From the NCBI GenBank assembly GCA_022566735.1, contig JADFIG010000013.1, forward strand, positions 1-64,000: DNA of 64,000 bases. The letters are read 5' to 3'. The position numbers and the translations under genes are program-made. How positions within the stretch are numbered: the stretch's first letter is position 1; each line of letters begins with the position of its first letter. This document shows positions 42,937 through 52,389 of this stretch, piece after piece. The notes beneath the pieces are model-generated. The model did not search any database, had not been told where the DNA came from, and saw nothing but the letters and a program-made list of their open reading frames with translations. The stretch is from Pseudomonadota bacterium. GTDB lineage: Bacteria; Pseudomonadota; Gammaproteobacteria; Burkholderiales; Burkholderiaceae_C.

Positions 42937-43445
42937 GTGGTGCCGGGCTCCTTCCGCCAGCGGATCTTGTCCTTGACTGTGGCCATCATTTCTTCGCAGT
43001 CACGACCTCTTTTTCGTGTGACCTCCTTGATGGTGTTGCAGTTGGCGCAGAGAACCTGCAGCCCTGGCAGCCAGCCCAACGCTTTCAAGCGTTCGTACAT
43101 GGTGGTCCCCGAGCTCATGCCTCGACTGCCGCATCCCAATTCGAGTCGGTGGGCCTTCCCATCGTCGTTGATGTGATCCAGGCAGAGCGCATCCAGGTTG
43201 CCGGTGTACCCGCAGTGCGCACAGGACATCGAGCCGTTCGAGTAGTGCGTGATGGCGGCCAGCTTCAGCTTGAAGCGGTATTCGCTTTTGGCCTCGTTGT
43301 AGCGCTCACGGTTGCTGTCGATCCACTGCTTGTTGAGATCGCGGTACTTCTCCTTGCCCTTCTCGCTTGCCTTGTAGCGGGCCTGATAGATCCTGCGCTT
43401 TTCCTGCGTGGTCATGTCCGGCGTGGTGAGTTTCTGTTTGGTCAT
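42933..43445 (-). CDS. HNH endonuclease inserted between terminase genes
   Basis: 170 residues on the opposite strand to all late genes. CAHCGYTG and CANCN pairs with LDHINDDGKAHR (about 100-110) form the HNH site. The N-terminal 60 residues are very basic. Codon use is AT-richer than in the flanking terminase genes. Stop and start fill exactly the space between the small and large terminase genes, as for a free-standing homing gene. The large terminase next to it is frameshifted. Confidence 0.85.
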   Translation of the reverse strand: MTKQKLTTPDMTTQEKRRIYQARYKASEKGKEKYRDLNKQWIDSNRERYNEAKSEYRFKLKLAAITHYSNGSMSCAHCGYTGNLDALCLDHINDDGKAHRLELGCGSRGMSSGTTMYERLKALGWLPGLQVLCANCNTIKEVTRKRGRDCEEMMATVKDKIRWRKEPGTT

Positions 43446-43465
43446 CTAGTCTTTGACTGAGGGAA

Positions 43466-44810
43466 ATGCCAGACGTCATTTTGCCGAACAATTGGGATCC
43501 ACGCGATTACCAAATTCCAGCTTGGGTTGCGCTGGAAAAGGGGGTTCGACGGGCGTTGCTTTTATGGCATCGCCGCAGATCGGGCTGGCAAGGACGATGT
43601 CTGCCTGCACTGGGCTGCCACCCAAGCGATGAAGCGGGTGGGCAACTACTGGCACATGCTGCCGCAGTACTCCCAGGCCCGTAAATCGGTGTGGGAGGCG
43701 GTCAACCCGCGCACCGGCAAGCGCCGCATCGATGAGGCATTCCCGGATGACATCTGCGAGACCAAGCGCTCGCAGGACATGTTCATCCGCTTCAAGAACG
43801 GCGCCACCTGGCAGCTGGTGGGGTCGGACAGCTACAACGCCCTGGTTGGATCGCCGCCCATCGGCGTGACGGCATCGGAATGGGCCCTGGCAGACCCGGC
43901 GGCATGGGCCTACCTGCGCCCCATCCTGCTGGAGAACGGCGGCTGGGCGGTGTTCATCACCACCGTGCGCGGCAAGAACCACGTCTGGCGCATGTACGAC
44001 GGGGCCAAGGATGACCCGGACTGGTTCGTCCAGATCCTCAAGGCCAGCGAGACGGGCGTGATGACCCTGGCACAGCTGGAGAAGGAGCGCATCGAGTACC
44101 AGCGCGAGTACGGGGTGGACGACGGCGATGCGCTGTTCGCCCAGGAGTACGAATGCGACTGGAACGCGGCCATCGTGGGCAGCTACTACGGCCGGATGAT
44201 GCGCGACGCCGAGGGCGAGGGCCGCATCACCGGCGTGCCCTACGACCCGATGGCCCTGGTGCACACCTCCTGGGACCTGGGCCTCAACGACGCCACCGTG
44301 GTGTGGTTCTTCCAGGTGGTGGGCCGCGAGATCCACCTGATCGATTACCTGGCCAACAACGGCCAGCCGCTTGCCTGGTACGCCAGTGAGCTGCTCAAGA
44401 AGGGCTACGCCTACGGCGAGCACATCCTGCCGCACGACGGCGAGGCCCGCGAGCTGCAGACCAACCGCAGCCGCGTCGAGACGCTGCGCGGCCTGCTGGG
44501 TCCGCATGTGCGAGCGCTGACCGCAAACGGAGCCGAGCGGATCCTGGTTGCCGACGGCATCAACGCCGTGCGCACGATCCTGCCGCGCTGCTGGTTTGAC
44601 GCCAAGAAGTGCGCCAACGGCATCGACGCACTCAAGGCCTACCGCCGCGAGTGGGATGAGAAGAAGAAGACCTTCATGGACCGCCCAGTGCACGACTGGG
44701 CATCTGACCCCGCCGACGCATTCCGCTACCTGGCGCTGGGTCTCGACACCGTACGCCTCACGTCATCGAAGGATGACGCTGGGGCCTTCCGACGCCTGAG
44801 AGGCCGCTGA
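43466..44810 (+). pseudogene. Terminase large subunit, frameshifted in the Walker A motif
   Basis: The ATPase/nuclease that drives DNA packaging. ATG 43466 follows GAGGGAA and begins with the family start (VILPNNWDPRDYQIPAW). The frame reads into LLLWHRR and then goes wrong; the family sequence (AGKDDVCLHW...) continues in the next frame from 43581 to the stop at 44810. Removing 7 nt (43574-43580) restores WHRRAGKDD exactly. After the shift the protein is complete: Walker B-like ASEWALAD and nuclease-domain Asp residues. A downstream ATG at 43527 would lack the front half of the P-loop. Either a true lesion or a sequence error. Confidence 0.8.
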
Positions 44811-46837
44811 TGTCCCTGCAAACGCTCAAAGATCACGCCAAGGACGGCTACGACCTGGTCAAGCTGGAGCGCCTCCTGCGCGACAGCGAGAACCAACCGG
44901 AGTGGCGTGACCGCGCTGACCAGGCCTGGGCCTACAAAGACGGCGATCAGATGACGCCGGAGCAAAAGCACCGGTACCGCAAGGACAAGCTGGAGCCGCG
45001 CGTCATCAACCTGATCGGCCGCGTCGTCAATGCCGTGCTGGGCACCCAGGCCAAAAGCCGCCGCGACCCGCGTGTCGAGTCCGACGATGACAGCTTTGCC
45101 GATGTGGCCGAGGTGATCTCGGCTCAGCTCAAGGAAGCCCGGCGCGAGACGAACGCCGACATGGCTGTGTCCAACGCCTACGCCAGCCAGGTGATCGCCG
45201 GCCTGGGCTGGGTCGAGGTGTCGCGCAATGCCGACCTGCTGGGCTACCGCTACCGGGTGCGCGACGTGCACCGATCAGAAATGTGGTGGGACTGGCGCGC
45301 CAAGGAGCTGGACCTGTCGGACGCTCGCTGGATCTGCCGCCGCCGCTGGCTGGACCTTGATGAGGTCGTGGCCAAGATGCCGGAGTTCGAGGAGGTGCTG
45401 CGCGCCGTGGTGGGCGACTGGGCCGGCGTGCTCACCGATGACTGGCAAGACGAGGTCATGCATCGCGCCTACAACGATGACCGCCGCTTTGGTGTGGCGC
45501 GCAGCGAGTGGGTAGATGGTGGCCGCCAGCGCCTGAAGCTCTCCGAGGTTTGGTACAAGGTGCCCATCGAGGCGGTGGTGTTCCGGGTACGTGGTGGCCA
45601 GTGGCGTCGCCTGGATCTGAGCAACCTGCGCCACGTCGAGGCCGTGAACCGCGGCCTGGTCGAGATCGAGAAGACCGTCACCTTCGAGATCCGCACCGCG
45701 CTGTTCGCCGGCCCCATCCGCCTCTATGACCGAGGCACCAAGCGCCGCCGCTATCCCTACATCCCGTTCTGGGCCTTCCGCGCCGACGTGGACAACGCAC
45801 CCTACGGCCTGGTGGACGGGATGATCCCCGCCCAAGACGAGTACAACGAGCGCCGCATGCGCATCCAGTGGATGCTCAAGGCGCAGCAGCTGCATATCGA
45901 CAACGACGCCCTCGACACGAACTACAACACGATAGAGGACATCGCCAACGAGATGATGCGACCCGACATGGTGGCGGTGCTCAACTCGAACCGGCGCAAT
46001 GCGCGCGGCTTTGAGATGCGCAACGACCTCACGCTGCAGAAGGAGCAGTACGAGGTCATGCAGGACGCCAAGCAGCTGATCCAGGACGTGCCCGGGGTGT
46101 ATGCCACCCAGCTGGGCAACTCGCCCACGGGGGTGACATCGGGCCTGGCCATCAACTCGCTGGTGGAGCAGGGCATCGTAGCCATGGGCGAACTCAACGA
46201 CAACACGATGTTCGGCGAGCGCCTGGTGAATGAGTCCCTGGTGGATCTGATCGTTGAGGACCTGGACAAGCCCGACATGCCAGTGTTCGTGGGCACGGGT
46301 GGCATGCGCCGCGAGGTCATCCTCAACACGACGGACGAGCAGGGTGCACCGATCAACATGGTGGCCGAGGCTCCGATCAAGGTGGGCCTGTCCGATGTGC
46401 CGACCTCTGCAGCCTTCCGCATGCAGCAGGCCCAGCAGATCGCCGGGATGATCACCGCGCTGGCCAGCAACCCGCAGGCCGTCGCTGTGCTCACGCCGGC
46501 CTACATCGAGTCCTCCGGGCTGCCTGATCGCCATGCCGTGGCCGACGACCTGCGCCGCGTCAGCGGCCTGCCAGTGGCTGGCGACCGCCACGCCGCGCAG
46601 GCCTGGCAGCAGCAGCAACAGCAGCAGGCAGCCAAGACGGCGCAGATCCAAGAAGCCGCCGCCACCGTCGAGCTTCAGCACAAGGGTGCACTGGCCGAGC
46701 GCGATGCCGCCCAGGCCCGCCTTCTCAACGCCAAAGCCGATCAGACCGGCGTGGCCACCCAGCGCGAGGCCGCATCACCGCACCCAGACGTGCAGGCCGC
46801 CATCAACGACGCGCTCGCCGAGGCCTCAGGCCCGTGA
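44810..46837 (+). CDS. Portal protein, P22-like
   Basis: 675 residues. The dodecameric portal forms the DNA channel at one capsid vertex. N-terminal WRDRADQAWAYKDGDQMTPEQ, the PRVINLIGRVVNAVLG helix, the YIPFWAFRADVDNAPYGLVDG region and the GVTSGLAINSLVEQG segment follow the P22-type portal pattern. The C-terminal 150 residues are a long helical Gln/Ala-rich tail (AWQQQQQQQAAKTAQIQEAAA), which could form a barrel inside the head as in P22. Start overlaps the terminase stop by one base. Confidence 0.85.
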   Translation: MSLQTLKDHAKDGYDLVKLERLLRDSENQPEWRDRADQAWAYKDGDQMTPEQKHRYRKDKLEPRVINLIGRVVNAVLGTQAKSRRDPRVESDDDSFADVAEVISAQLKEARRETNADMAVSNAYASQVIAGLGWVEVSRNADLLGYRYRVRDVHRSEMWWDWRAKELDLSDARWICRRRWLDLDEVVAKMPEFEEVLRAVVGDWAGVLTDDWQDEVMHRAYNDDRRFGVARSEWVDGGRQRLKLSEVWYKVPIEAVVFRVRGGQWRRLDLSNLRHVEAVNRGLVEIEKTVTFEIRTALFAGPIRLYDRGTKRRRYPYIPFWAFRADVDNAPYGLVDGMIPAQDEYNERRMRIQWMLKAQQLHIDNDALDTNYNTIEDIANEMMRPDMVAVLNSNRRNARGFEMRNDLTLQKEQYEVMQDAKQLIQDVPGVYATQLGNSPTGVTSGLAINSLVEQGIVAMGELNDNTMFGERLVNESLVDLIVEDLDKPDMPVFVGTGGMRREVILNTTDEQGAPINMVAEAPIKVGLSDVPTSAAFRMQQAQQIAGMITALASNPQAVAVLTPAYIESSGLPDRHAVADDLRRVSGLPVAGDRHAAQAWQQQQQQQAAKTAQIQEAAATVELQHKGALAERDAAQARLLNAKADQTGVATQREAASPHPDVQAAINDALAEASGP

Positions 46838-46947
46838 TTTCAGCCGCACCCGGGGACGCCGCGCCCGGGTGTGTGTAGCAGCGGCAGCCACCTGGAGAGA
46901 AGCGACCGCGCACCAGGTGTGATTCCTCATGGTCGGTAACGCCAATG

Positions 46948-46977
46948 GGCCCGCTTCGAGCAATCGAGCGGGCCTTT
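46948..46977 (+). terminator. Probable terminator between portal and scaffold genes
   Basis: GGCCCGCT pairs with AGCGGGCC around a 12-nt loop, then TTT. A second GC-rich hairpin (CACCCGGG...CCCGGGTG, about 46846-46871) without a T run lies upstream. The pair may lower or process late transcripts within 46,838-47,017. Confidence 0.5.
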
Positions 46978-47017
46978 GTCGTTTCGGGGGCACCCGTTGC
47001 ATGCAAGGAGACTGAAC

Positions 47018-48016
47018 GTGGACACATCTCTGGATCACTTCGACGCCGAAGACCTCGCGCTGATTGAAGCCCTCGGCGAGGGCGAGCAAGGCAGCGGCGA
47101 TGGCACGGGCCAAGACGCCACCAACACCGACCAGCAGGCCGGCACCCAGCAGGGTGCATCGAGCGAGCAGGGCGCGAAGGCTGGCACCGACACCACGACG
47201 AAGACCGATGACGGACAGGGCGCTGCTGCCGGCCAAGAGCCAGGCGCCCAGGCAGGCGCCCATGCGGGCACCCAGACCGAGGTGCAAACCGAGCAGGCGA
47301 GCAACGACGGCAACGTCAAAGCAGCCCTGCGTGCGGCCCGCCGCTCCGAGCGGCGCGCGCTGCAGGAGAGCGATCGGCTCAAGCGCGAACTTGACGAGCT
47401 GAAGGCCAGCATCCCCGCAGGCGCCGCCGGCGCCGATGGCGAGCTGGACGAGGCCCTGGCCCAGGACTTCCCGCAGATCGCAGCCGCCCTGAAAAAGCGT
47501 GACCAACTCATCGCCCAGCTGAACGAGCGCGTGAAGGCGGCCGACCAGGCCGCCGCGAGCTCTACTGCCAGCGCCGAGTTTGTCCCGCCCCTGCAGCCGC
47601 CCGAGGTTCAGGACGTCATCGACGAGGTCCCGCTGCTGCTCGACATGCAGCACAACCCGGATCAGACCGGCTGGAAGCTGGCCATCGGCTACGACGCGGT
47701 GCTGCTCAACAGCCCCAAGTGGGCGAACCGCACGCCGTCCGAGCGCTTTGCCGAGGCCGCGCGCCTCGCGCATGCCGAGCTGAACCCGGGCACGTCCACG
47801 GCCCAGTCCACCACCGACGCCGCACCCACCGCGGCACAGCAGGCGGAAGCCGCGCGCCAGAAGGCCGCGCAGGCAGCCGCAGCAGCTGGCCGCCGCACCC
47901 CCGAGACGCTCAGCGACTTCGGCGGCGCGGCCAGCGAATCCCAGGGCAGCAACCTCGCACGCTTTTCCAAGATGTCCGACGCAGACATCGAGGCCGAGCT
48001 GCTGCGCGGTGGCTGA
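47018..48016 (+). CDS. Scaffolding protein
   Basis: 332 residues from GTG 47018, with AAGGAG ahead. It is acidic, Gly/Gln/Thr-rich in the first 110 residues, then a coiled coil (about 115-200, RAARRSERRALQESDRLKRELDEL), and a C-terminal helical region. Low complexity, coiled coil and position between portal and capsid are the standard marks of a scaffold protein. No family signature. Confidence 0.7.
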   Translation: MDTSLDHFDAEDLALIEALGEGEQGSGDGTGQDATNTDQQAGTQQGASSEQGAKAGTDTTTKTDDGQGAAAGQEPGAQAGAHAGTQTEVQTEQASNDGNVKAALRAARRSERRALQESDRLKRELDELKASIPAGAAGADGELDEALAQDFPQIAAALKKRDQLIAQLNERVKAADQAAASSTASAEFVPPLQPPEVQDVIDEVPLLLDMQHNPDQTGWKLAIGYDAVLLNSPKWANRTPSERFAEAARLAHAELNPGTSTAQSTTDAAPTAAQQAEAARQKAAQAAAAAGRRTPETLSDFGGAASESQGSNLARFSKMSDADIEAELLRGG

Positions 48017-48058
48017 CCCCTGGGCGACTGAAACCCCTTCATCTACCTGGAGTCCAAG

Positions 48059-49378
48059 ATGTCCCAAACCGCGATTGCATCGACCAGCGGCCTGGCACCC
48101 AAGAAGTGGTCCGAGGCCCTGTTCGCCATGGTCGGCAAGCAGCCGACCCCCGTCAACGCCATTTCCGGCCCCGCCCCGACTCCCGAGAAGTCGGCCCAGG
48201 TGCTGCGCCGTCAGTCCACCACCGACATGCCCATCGTGCGTGTCACCGATCTGGCCCAGTCCGCCGGTGACAACGTGCGTGTCGACTGCGCGCATATCTC
48301 CAAGCTGCGCGCCATCATGGGCGATCAGAACGCGGAAGGTAAGGGCTCGCCCCTGTCCTTCACGTACATGGACGTGAAGATCGACATGGCCACTATCCCG
48401 GTGTCGGCCGGCGGCAAGATGACGCAGAAGCGCTTCCAGCACGATCTGCGTCTGGCAGCCCTGGCCCAGCTCAAGGGCGGCATCCCCAACTTCGTGTGGC
48501 AGCGCTGCCTCACGCAGATGGCTGGCGCCCGTGGCAACCAGGACGGTGTGGACTGGGTGCTGCCGCTGGAGGCCGACCCCGAGTTCGCCGATCAGCTGGT
48601 GAACTACAACCCGGTCACCCGCAAGCCCTACGCGCCGACGTACAACCGCCACTACGTGGTGGATGGCGCCAACCTGGTGCAGGGCGGCCAGCAGCTGTCC
48701 AACATCGACAGCACCGACCTGATGACGCTGGACAACATCGACGCGCTGGCCGCCCTGACGGGCGAGCTGGCCGTGCGCATGATGCCCATCCGCATCCCCG
48801 GTGACCCGGCCGCCGGCGACGACCCCATCAAGGGCGTGCTGCTGGTCGACAACATGGTGTGGAACAAGCTGATCGCCGACAAGACCAGCTCCAACTCCAT
48901 CCGCGAGTGGCAGGCCCGGGCCATGGAGCGTGCCCGCTACGGCAACCTGCAGATGCACCCGCTGTTCGCCGCCTCGCCGTTCCTGTGGAACGGTGTGCTG
49001 GTGCGCAAGATGGGCGACTTCTCGGTGCGCTTCAGCTCCGGCTCCACCCAGCAGTACGTGGCGCAGGCCAACCGCTACACCGGCGCCGAGTCCACGGTGA
49101 ACCTGGCCAACTTCGGCGCCAACTTCGAAGTGGCCCGCTCGCTGTTCCTGGGCGCCCAGGCACTGGCCCAGTGCTCGGGTGCGAACACCTCGACTGGCGT
49201 GCCGTACTCGATGCTGGAGAACCGCACCAACTACGAGCGCAACCTGGAAATGGCCGGCGAGCTGATGGCGGCCGAGGCCAAGATCCGCTTTGCTCTGCCG
49301 GACGGCCAGGGCAACACCGAGCCGACTGACATCGGCGTGATGGTCATCGACTCCATCGTCCCCAAGCTCGCGGCCTGA
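48059..49378 (+). CDS. Major capsid protein, N4-gp56 family
   Basis: 439 residues. Segments such as TTDMPIVRVTDLAQSAGDNVRVD, the RFQHDLRLAALAQLKGGIPNF helix and YSMLENRTNYERNLEMAGELM match the N4-gp56-type major capsid proteins (DUF4043). It forms the icosahedral shell with an HK97-like fold. It follows the scaffold gene after 42 bp and is followed by a hairpin, typical for a highly expressed gene. Confidence 0.85.
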   Translation: MSQTAIASTSGLAPKKWSEALFAMVGKQPTPVNAISGPAPTPEKSAQVLRRQSTTDMPIVRVTDLAQSAGDNVRVDCAHISKLRAIMGDQNAEGKGSPLSFTYMDVKIDMATIPVSAGGKMTQKRFQHDLRLAALAQLKGGIPNFVWQRCLTQMAGARGNQDGVDWVLPLEADPEFADQLVNYNPVTRKPYAPTYNRHYVVDGANLVQGGQQLSNIDSTDLMTLDNIDALAALTGELAVRMMPIRIPGDPAAGDDPIKGVLLVDNMVWNKLIADKTSSNSIREWQARAMERARYGNLQMHPLFAASPFLWNGVLVRKMGDFSVRFSSGSTQQYVAQANRYTGAESTVNLANFGANFEVARSLFLGAQALAQCSGANTSTGVPYSMLENRTNYERNLEMAGELMAAEAKIRFALPDGQGNTEPTDIGVMVIDSIVPKLAA

Positions 49379-49389
49379 CCGTGAGCTGA

Positions 49390-49410
49390 CAGGGGGCCTT
49401 GTGCCCCCTG
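49390..49410 (+). terminator. Hairpin after the capsid gene
   Basis: CAGGGGGC and GCCCCCTG pair around a 5-nt loop. There is no T run, so it may be a processing or attenuating hairpin rather than a true terminator. Confidence 0.45.
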
Positions 49411-49444
49411 ACCCTCTGCCCCTCATTTCCTGAAAGGAAGCACC

Positions 49445-49879
49445 ATGGCATCCATCAAGTCGGCGCAGTTCCTGTCGCCCAAGTTCATGGCCGGCGACGG
49501 CTGCGGCACCATCTACGTTGACACGGCCACCATCGCCGCGGCCCTGGCTGTCAACGACACCATCGAGTTCGCCATTCCCGCCGGCGCTCAGGTGTGCGGT
49601 CTGGAGATCGACACCGACCGCTTGGACACGGGCGCTGGCCTGACGTTCAAGGCCGGTTACAAGTCGATCGCCGCCGAGCCCACCGTGGCCACCAACGACA
49701 GCTACTGGGGATCCGGTCTGACCATTGGCCGCACCGCCGGCCGCACGGTGCTGGCCGGCAAGCCGATCACCTTCAACGAGCCCGTCTCGATCTTCCTGAC
49801 GGTCACGGCCATCGCGGCTGGCTTCCAGGCCGGCGCGATCACCGCGGTGGCACCCGCCAACTGCGTCGGCATCCGCTGA
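49445..49879 (+). CDS. Probable head decoration/structural protein (144 aa)
   Basis: 144 residues, beta-rich and low in charge (TIYVDTATIAAALAVNDTIEFAIPAGAQV), with repeated VAT/AITAV strands. It is preceded by GAAAGGAAG and flanked on both sides by hairpins, suggesting high expression like the capsid. Position and composition fit a head decoration or stabilising protein. No family signature. Confidence 0.6.
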   Translation: MASIKSAQFLSPKFMAGDGCGTIYVDTATIAAALAVNDTIEFAIPAGAQVCGLEIDTDRLDTGAGLTFKAGYKSIAAEPTVATNDSYWGSGLTIGRTAGRTVLAGKPITFNEPVSIFLTVTAIAAGFQAGAITAVAPANCVGIR

Positions 49880-49907
49880 TCGACCGCAAGCTGATCTGCA
49901 ACCCATG

Positions 49908-49940
49908 AGGGGGCCCACGCCAGGCGTGTGGCCCCCTTTC
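49908..49940 (+). terminator. Rho-independent terminator after the decoration gene
   Basis: GGGGGCCCACGC and GCGTGTGGCCCCC pair around a short loop, followed by TTTCT. A strong GC stem with a short T run. Confidence 0.7.
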
Positions 49941-49957
49941 TCATGAGGAATCGAGAA

Positions 49958-50596
49958 ATGACCACGATCAACGTGATGTACATCGGCACCAAGTCCCGCA
50001 AGGAGGACAACATCGCCGGATCTGGCCTGGCCTGGCGCGGCCATGGCGACGTGCAGCCTGTGACGGCCGCTCAGTGGGCCCAGCTGTCGAAGCATCCTGA
50101 CATCTGGGTGTGCGCCGACGATGTCAGCCCCGCCAACACCCAGCCACAGCACCAGCCCATGGTCATCGCTGGCGTCATCGCTCCGGCCGCACCCGCCGCA
50201 CCTGCCGCGCCCGTTGCATCCACCGCGCCAGCCTCCACGGCGCCGGCCACGGCGGCACTCCAAGACGAGCAGACCCAGCAGCCCATTGCCACGCTGCTGG
50301 GCAGCGATGTCCTGGGCTCGATCATCGACGTCGGCGGCGAACCGGTGCAGCTGGGCACTGTCGTGGCTGCCGCCCACCAAGCCAGCGGCCTGAGCATCGA
50401 GGACTGGAACGGCCTGGTGCCCCAGATCCGCGAGACGCTGCTGGCCAACCAGGTCGCCGCCATGCGCGATGCCCGCAGCACCGCTGGCGCCAACGGCGAC
50501 GTGGGTGCCGGCGATCAGGATCTGGCCCCTGAAGCGAAGGCACCGGCACAGCGCCAGCGCCGCAGCACCACGAAGCCCGTCGGCGAGGTGAGCTGA
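49958..50596 (+). CDS. Hypothetical structural-region protein (212 aa)
   Basis: 212 residues from ATG 49958. N-terminal 60 residues form a small domain (YIGTKSRKEDNIAGSGLAWRGHGDVQPV... a VxxxxWxxLxxHPDIW pattern also found in small phage head proteins); an Ala/Pro linker (about 70-95) and a helical C-terminal part (about 100-170) follow, then a basic tail. No specific function recognised. Confidence 0.6.
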   Translation: MTTINVMYIGTKSRKEDNIAGSGLAWRGHGDVQPVTAAQWAQLSKHPDIWVCADDVSPANTQPQHQPMVIAGVIAPAAPAAPAAPVASTAPASTAPATAALQDEQTQQPIATLLGSDVLGSIIDVGGEPVQLGTVVAAAHQASGLSIEDWNGLVPQIRETLLANQVAAMRDARSTAGANGDVGAGDQDLAPEAKAPAQRQRRSTTKPVGEVS

Positions 50597-50597
50597 G

Positions 50598-51389
50598 GTG
50601 GGCGCGCTGCTGGTCAAGCGGGTGCTCTGGCGGGTGAGCACGACGCTGATGGACACCAAACCGCAGTTCACCCGCTTCACCGAGCGTGACATGGTGGCTG
50701 CCCTGCAGTGCGGTGTGCGCGCCCTATGCAAGTACCTGCCGCAGGCCGGCGCGCGCACCATTGCCATGAAGCTGGCACCAGGATCTCGGCAGTCCATTGC
50801 CAAGGTGCTGGCCGCCAACATCAAGACCTACGACGGCACCGACCCGGCCGACCTCTACGGCATCATGCTGCTGGAGCTGATCCGCAACATGGGCGCGGCG
50901 GGCACTACCCCAGGCCTTGCCATCGGCATCGTGGACCGCCAGCGCCTGGACCGCCAGGCGCCGAGCTGGCACACCACGACGGGCGCACCCGTGCGGCAGT
51001 ACGCCTATAACCCGCAGGACCCGCTGACGTTCTACGTGACGCCACCTGTGCCAGCGACTGGCGATGCCGTGTGGGTAGATGTCTCGCTGGTGGCCCCGCC
51101 CAAGCCCATCACCGATGGCGGTGCGCCCACGGCCGAGCGCTACCGCATTGACGGCACCAACACCGACACGGTGGGCGTCGATGACCAGTACGAGGACGAC
51201 CTGTGGAACTACTGCGTCGCCTACCTGCTGCTTTCTGACGCCAAGGCCCAGGGCGCTCTGGCGCGTGCGCAGCTGCACGTGCAGGCCTTCAATGGCTCGA
51301 TCAACAGCATGGCCCAGGCCATGACCGGCCACAACCCGAACCTCAAGCAACTGCCGTTTGCGCCTGAGGTTCCTGGAGCTGCATCGTGA
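50598..51389 (+). CDS. Phage adaptor protein, DUF6682-like
   Basis: 263 residues from GTG 50598. N-terminal LLVKRVLWRVSTTLMDTKPQFTRFTERDMVAALQ and the DDLWNYCVAYLLLSDAKAQGALARAQLHVQAF C-terminal region follow the DUF6682 pattern of podovirus-type head-tail adaptors. It likely binds below the portal. Overlaps the next adaptor gene by four bases. Confidence 0.7.
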   Translation: MGALLVKRVLWRVSTTLMDTKPQFTRFTERDMVAALQCGVRALCKYLPQAGARTIAMKLAPGSRQSIAKVLAANIKTYDGTDPADLYGIMLLELIRNMGAAGTTPGLAIGIVDRQRLDRQAPSWHTTTGAPVRQYAYNPQDPLTFYVTPPVPATGDAVWVDVSLVAPPKPITDGGAPTAERYRIDGTNTDTVGVDDQYEDDLWNYCVAYLLLSDAKAQGALARAQLHVQAFNGSINSMAQAMTGHNPNLKQLPFAPEVPGAAS

Positions 51390-51985
51390 AGTTCGACACC
51401 GCCATCAACGCATTCATGCACCTGGTGCCGGGTTGCCCATGGACCGAGGCCGTGGACGCTCTGCGCAATGCTGTCATCGAGTTCTGCGAGCGCTCCACGG
51501 TGCTCACCTACTGGGCCGAGAAGCCCAGCAACGCGATCGCGTTCGACGTGGGCGTGGAAGCGCAGACCGTGCCCATCGCCATCTTCGATGCCTACGTCGG
51601 CACCACCCAGGTGACTGCGCTGTCCACCACCGATGCCGTGCCAGACGACGACACCTACGTGACGTTCGATCCGGCCCAGCTGCACAGCAGCATCACGGTG
51701 AAGCCTGCCCCTCTCTCCCCCGTGACCGTGCGCCTGCTGATGGCGTGGGCTCCCACCCCGTGGGCGACCGAGTTCCCGGATCACCTGTGGCTGCGCCGAC
51801 AAGAGGCCCTCAAGGCGGGCGCCCTCGTTCGCCTGCTGTCTGAGCCTGGCGCGCCCTACGCGAACGCTGGCACCGCCAGTCAGTTCGTCGGTGTCTTCTC
51901 GCGGGGCATCGAAGACGCACGCCTGGCCGCATCCATGAATCGGGCCACCCCCGTGCGCCGACTGCGGGTGCAGCCCGCCGAGTGA
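51386..51985 (+). CDS. Second head-tail adaptor-like protein (199 aa)
   Basis: 199 residues. MKFDTAINAFMHLVPGCPWTEAVDALRNAVIEFCERS is the helical start common to adaptor or connector proteins of these phages; a beta-rich middle follows (VTFDPAQLHSSITVKPAPL). It is coupled to the DUF6682-like gene by an ATGA overlap. Probably a tail-connector layer. Confidence 0.65.
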   Translation: MKFDTAINAFMHLVPGCPWTEAVDALRNAVIEFCERSTVLTYWAEKPSNAIAFDVGVEAQTVPIAIFDAYVGTTQVTALSTTDAVPDDDTYVTFDPAQLHSSITVKPAPLSPVTVRLLMAWAPTPWATEFPDHLWLRRQEALKAGALVRLLSEPGAPYANAGTASQFVGVFSRGIEDARLAASMNRATPVRRLRVQPAE

Positions 51986-52062
51986 ACGAATACCGGGCGC
52001 CTGGCGCGAGCATCAGCGCAGGCACCCGCCACCCATGACACGACCCTGACCAGGAGCTCCAC

Positions 52063-52386
52063 ATGAGCCGATCCAATCCCTCCCTCCTGTCCAACGTCGC
52101 CGCAGCGCAGGCCGTCGGCTCCACCTCGTGGCAGACCACCGGCGGCTACCTGCACTCGGTGGATGCCTCTCTGGAGGCCGGCTCGACGTCGGCCACCGTG
52201 GACATCTACGTGAGCAACAGCAGCAGCGGGCGCGGCGTGAAGATCGCCAGCCTGGCTCTGACGGTCGCGACTCCCGCCGATGGCTTCAGCCTGCCAAAGG
52301 AGGACCAGGGCTGGTTCTTCGTGCGTGGCGAGGTCAGTGCCGTGGTGGGCAAGGTCAAGGGCGCCAACGCCTGCGTCGGGGAGTAA
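52063..52386 (+). CDS. Small beta-rich structural protein (107 aa)
   Basis: 107 residues, beta-strand rich with alternating hydrophobic residues (SATVDIYVSNSSSGRGVKIASLALTVATP, cited by its SATVDIYVSN part). Preceded by AGGAGCTCC. It precedes the tailspike gene by 3 bp and could be a spike base or decoration protein. No family recognised. Confidence 0.55.
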   Translation: MSRSNPSLLSNVAAAQAVGSTSWQTTGGYLHSVDASLEAGSTSATVDIYVSNSSSGRGVKIASLALTVATPADGFSLPKEDQGWFFVRGEVSAVVGKVKGANACVGE

Positions 52387-52389
52387 TCG

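Noticed and set aside
46846..46871. GC-rich hairpin as a full terminator
   Set aside because: The stem is strong, but no T run follows on either strand; mentioned only with the better hairpin at 46948-46977.
46826..50824. 1332-codon open frame on the minus strand
   Set aside because: It is antisense to portal, scaffold, capsid and adaptor genes, which have clear family matches. Its length comes from high GC at the codon positions; composition is not protein-like.
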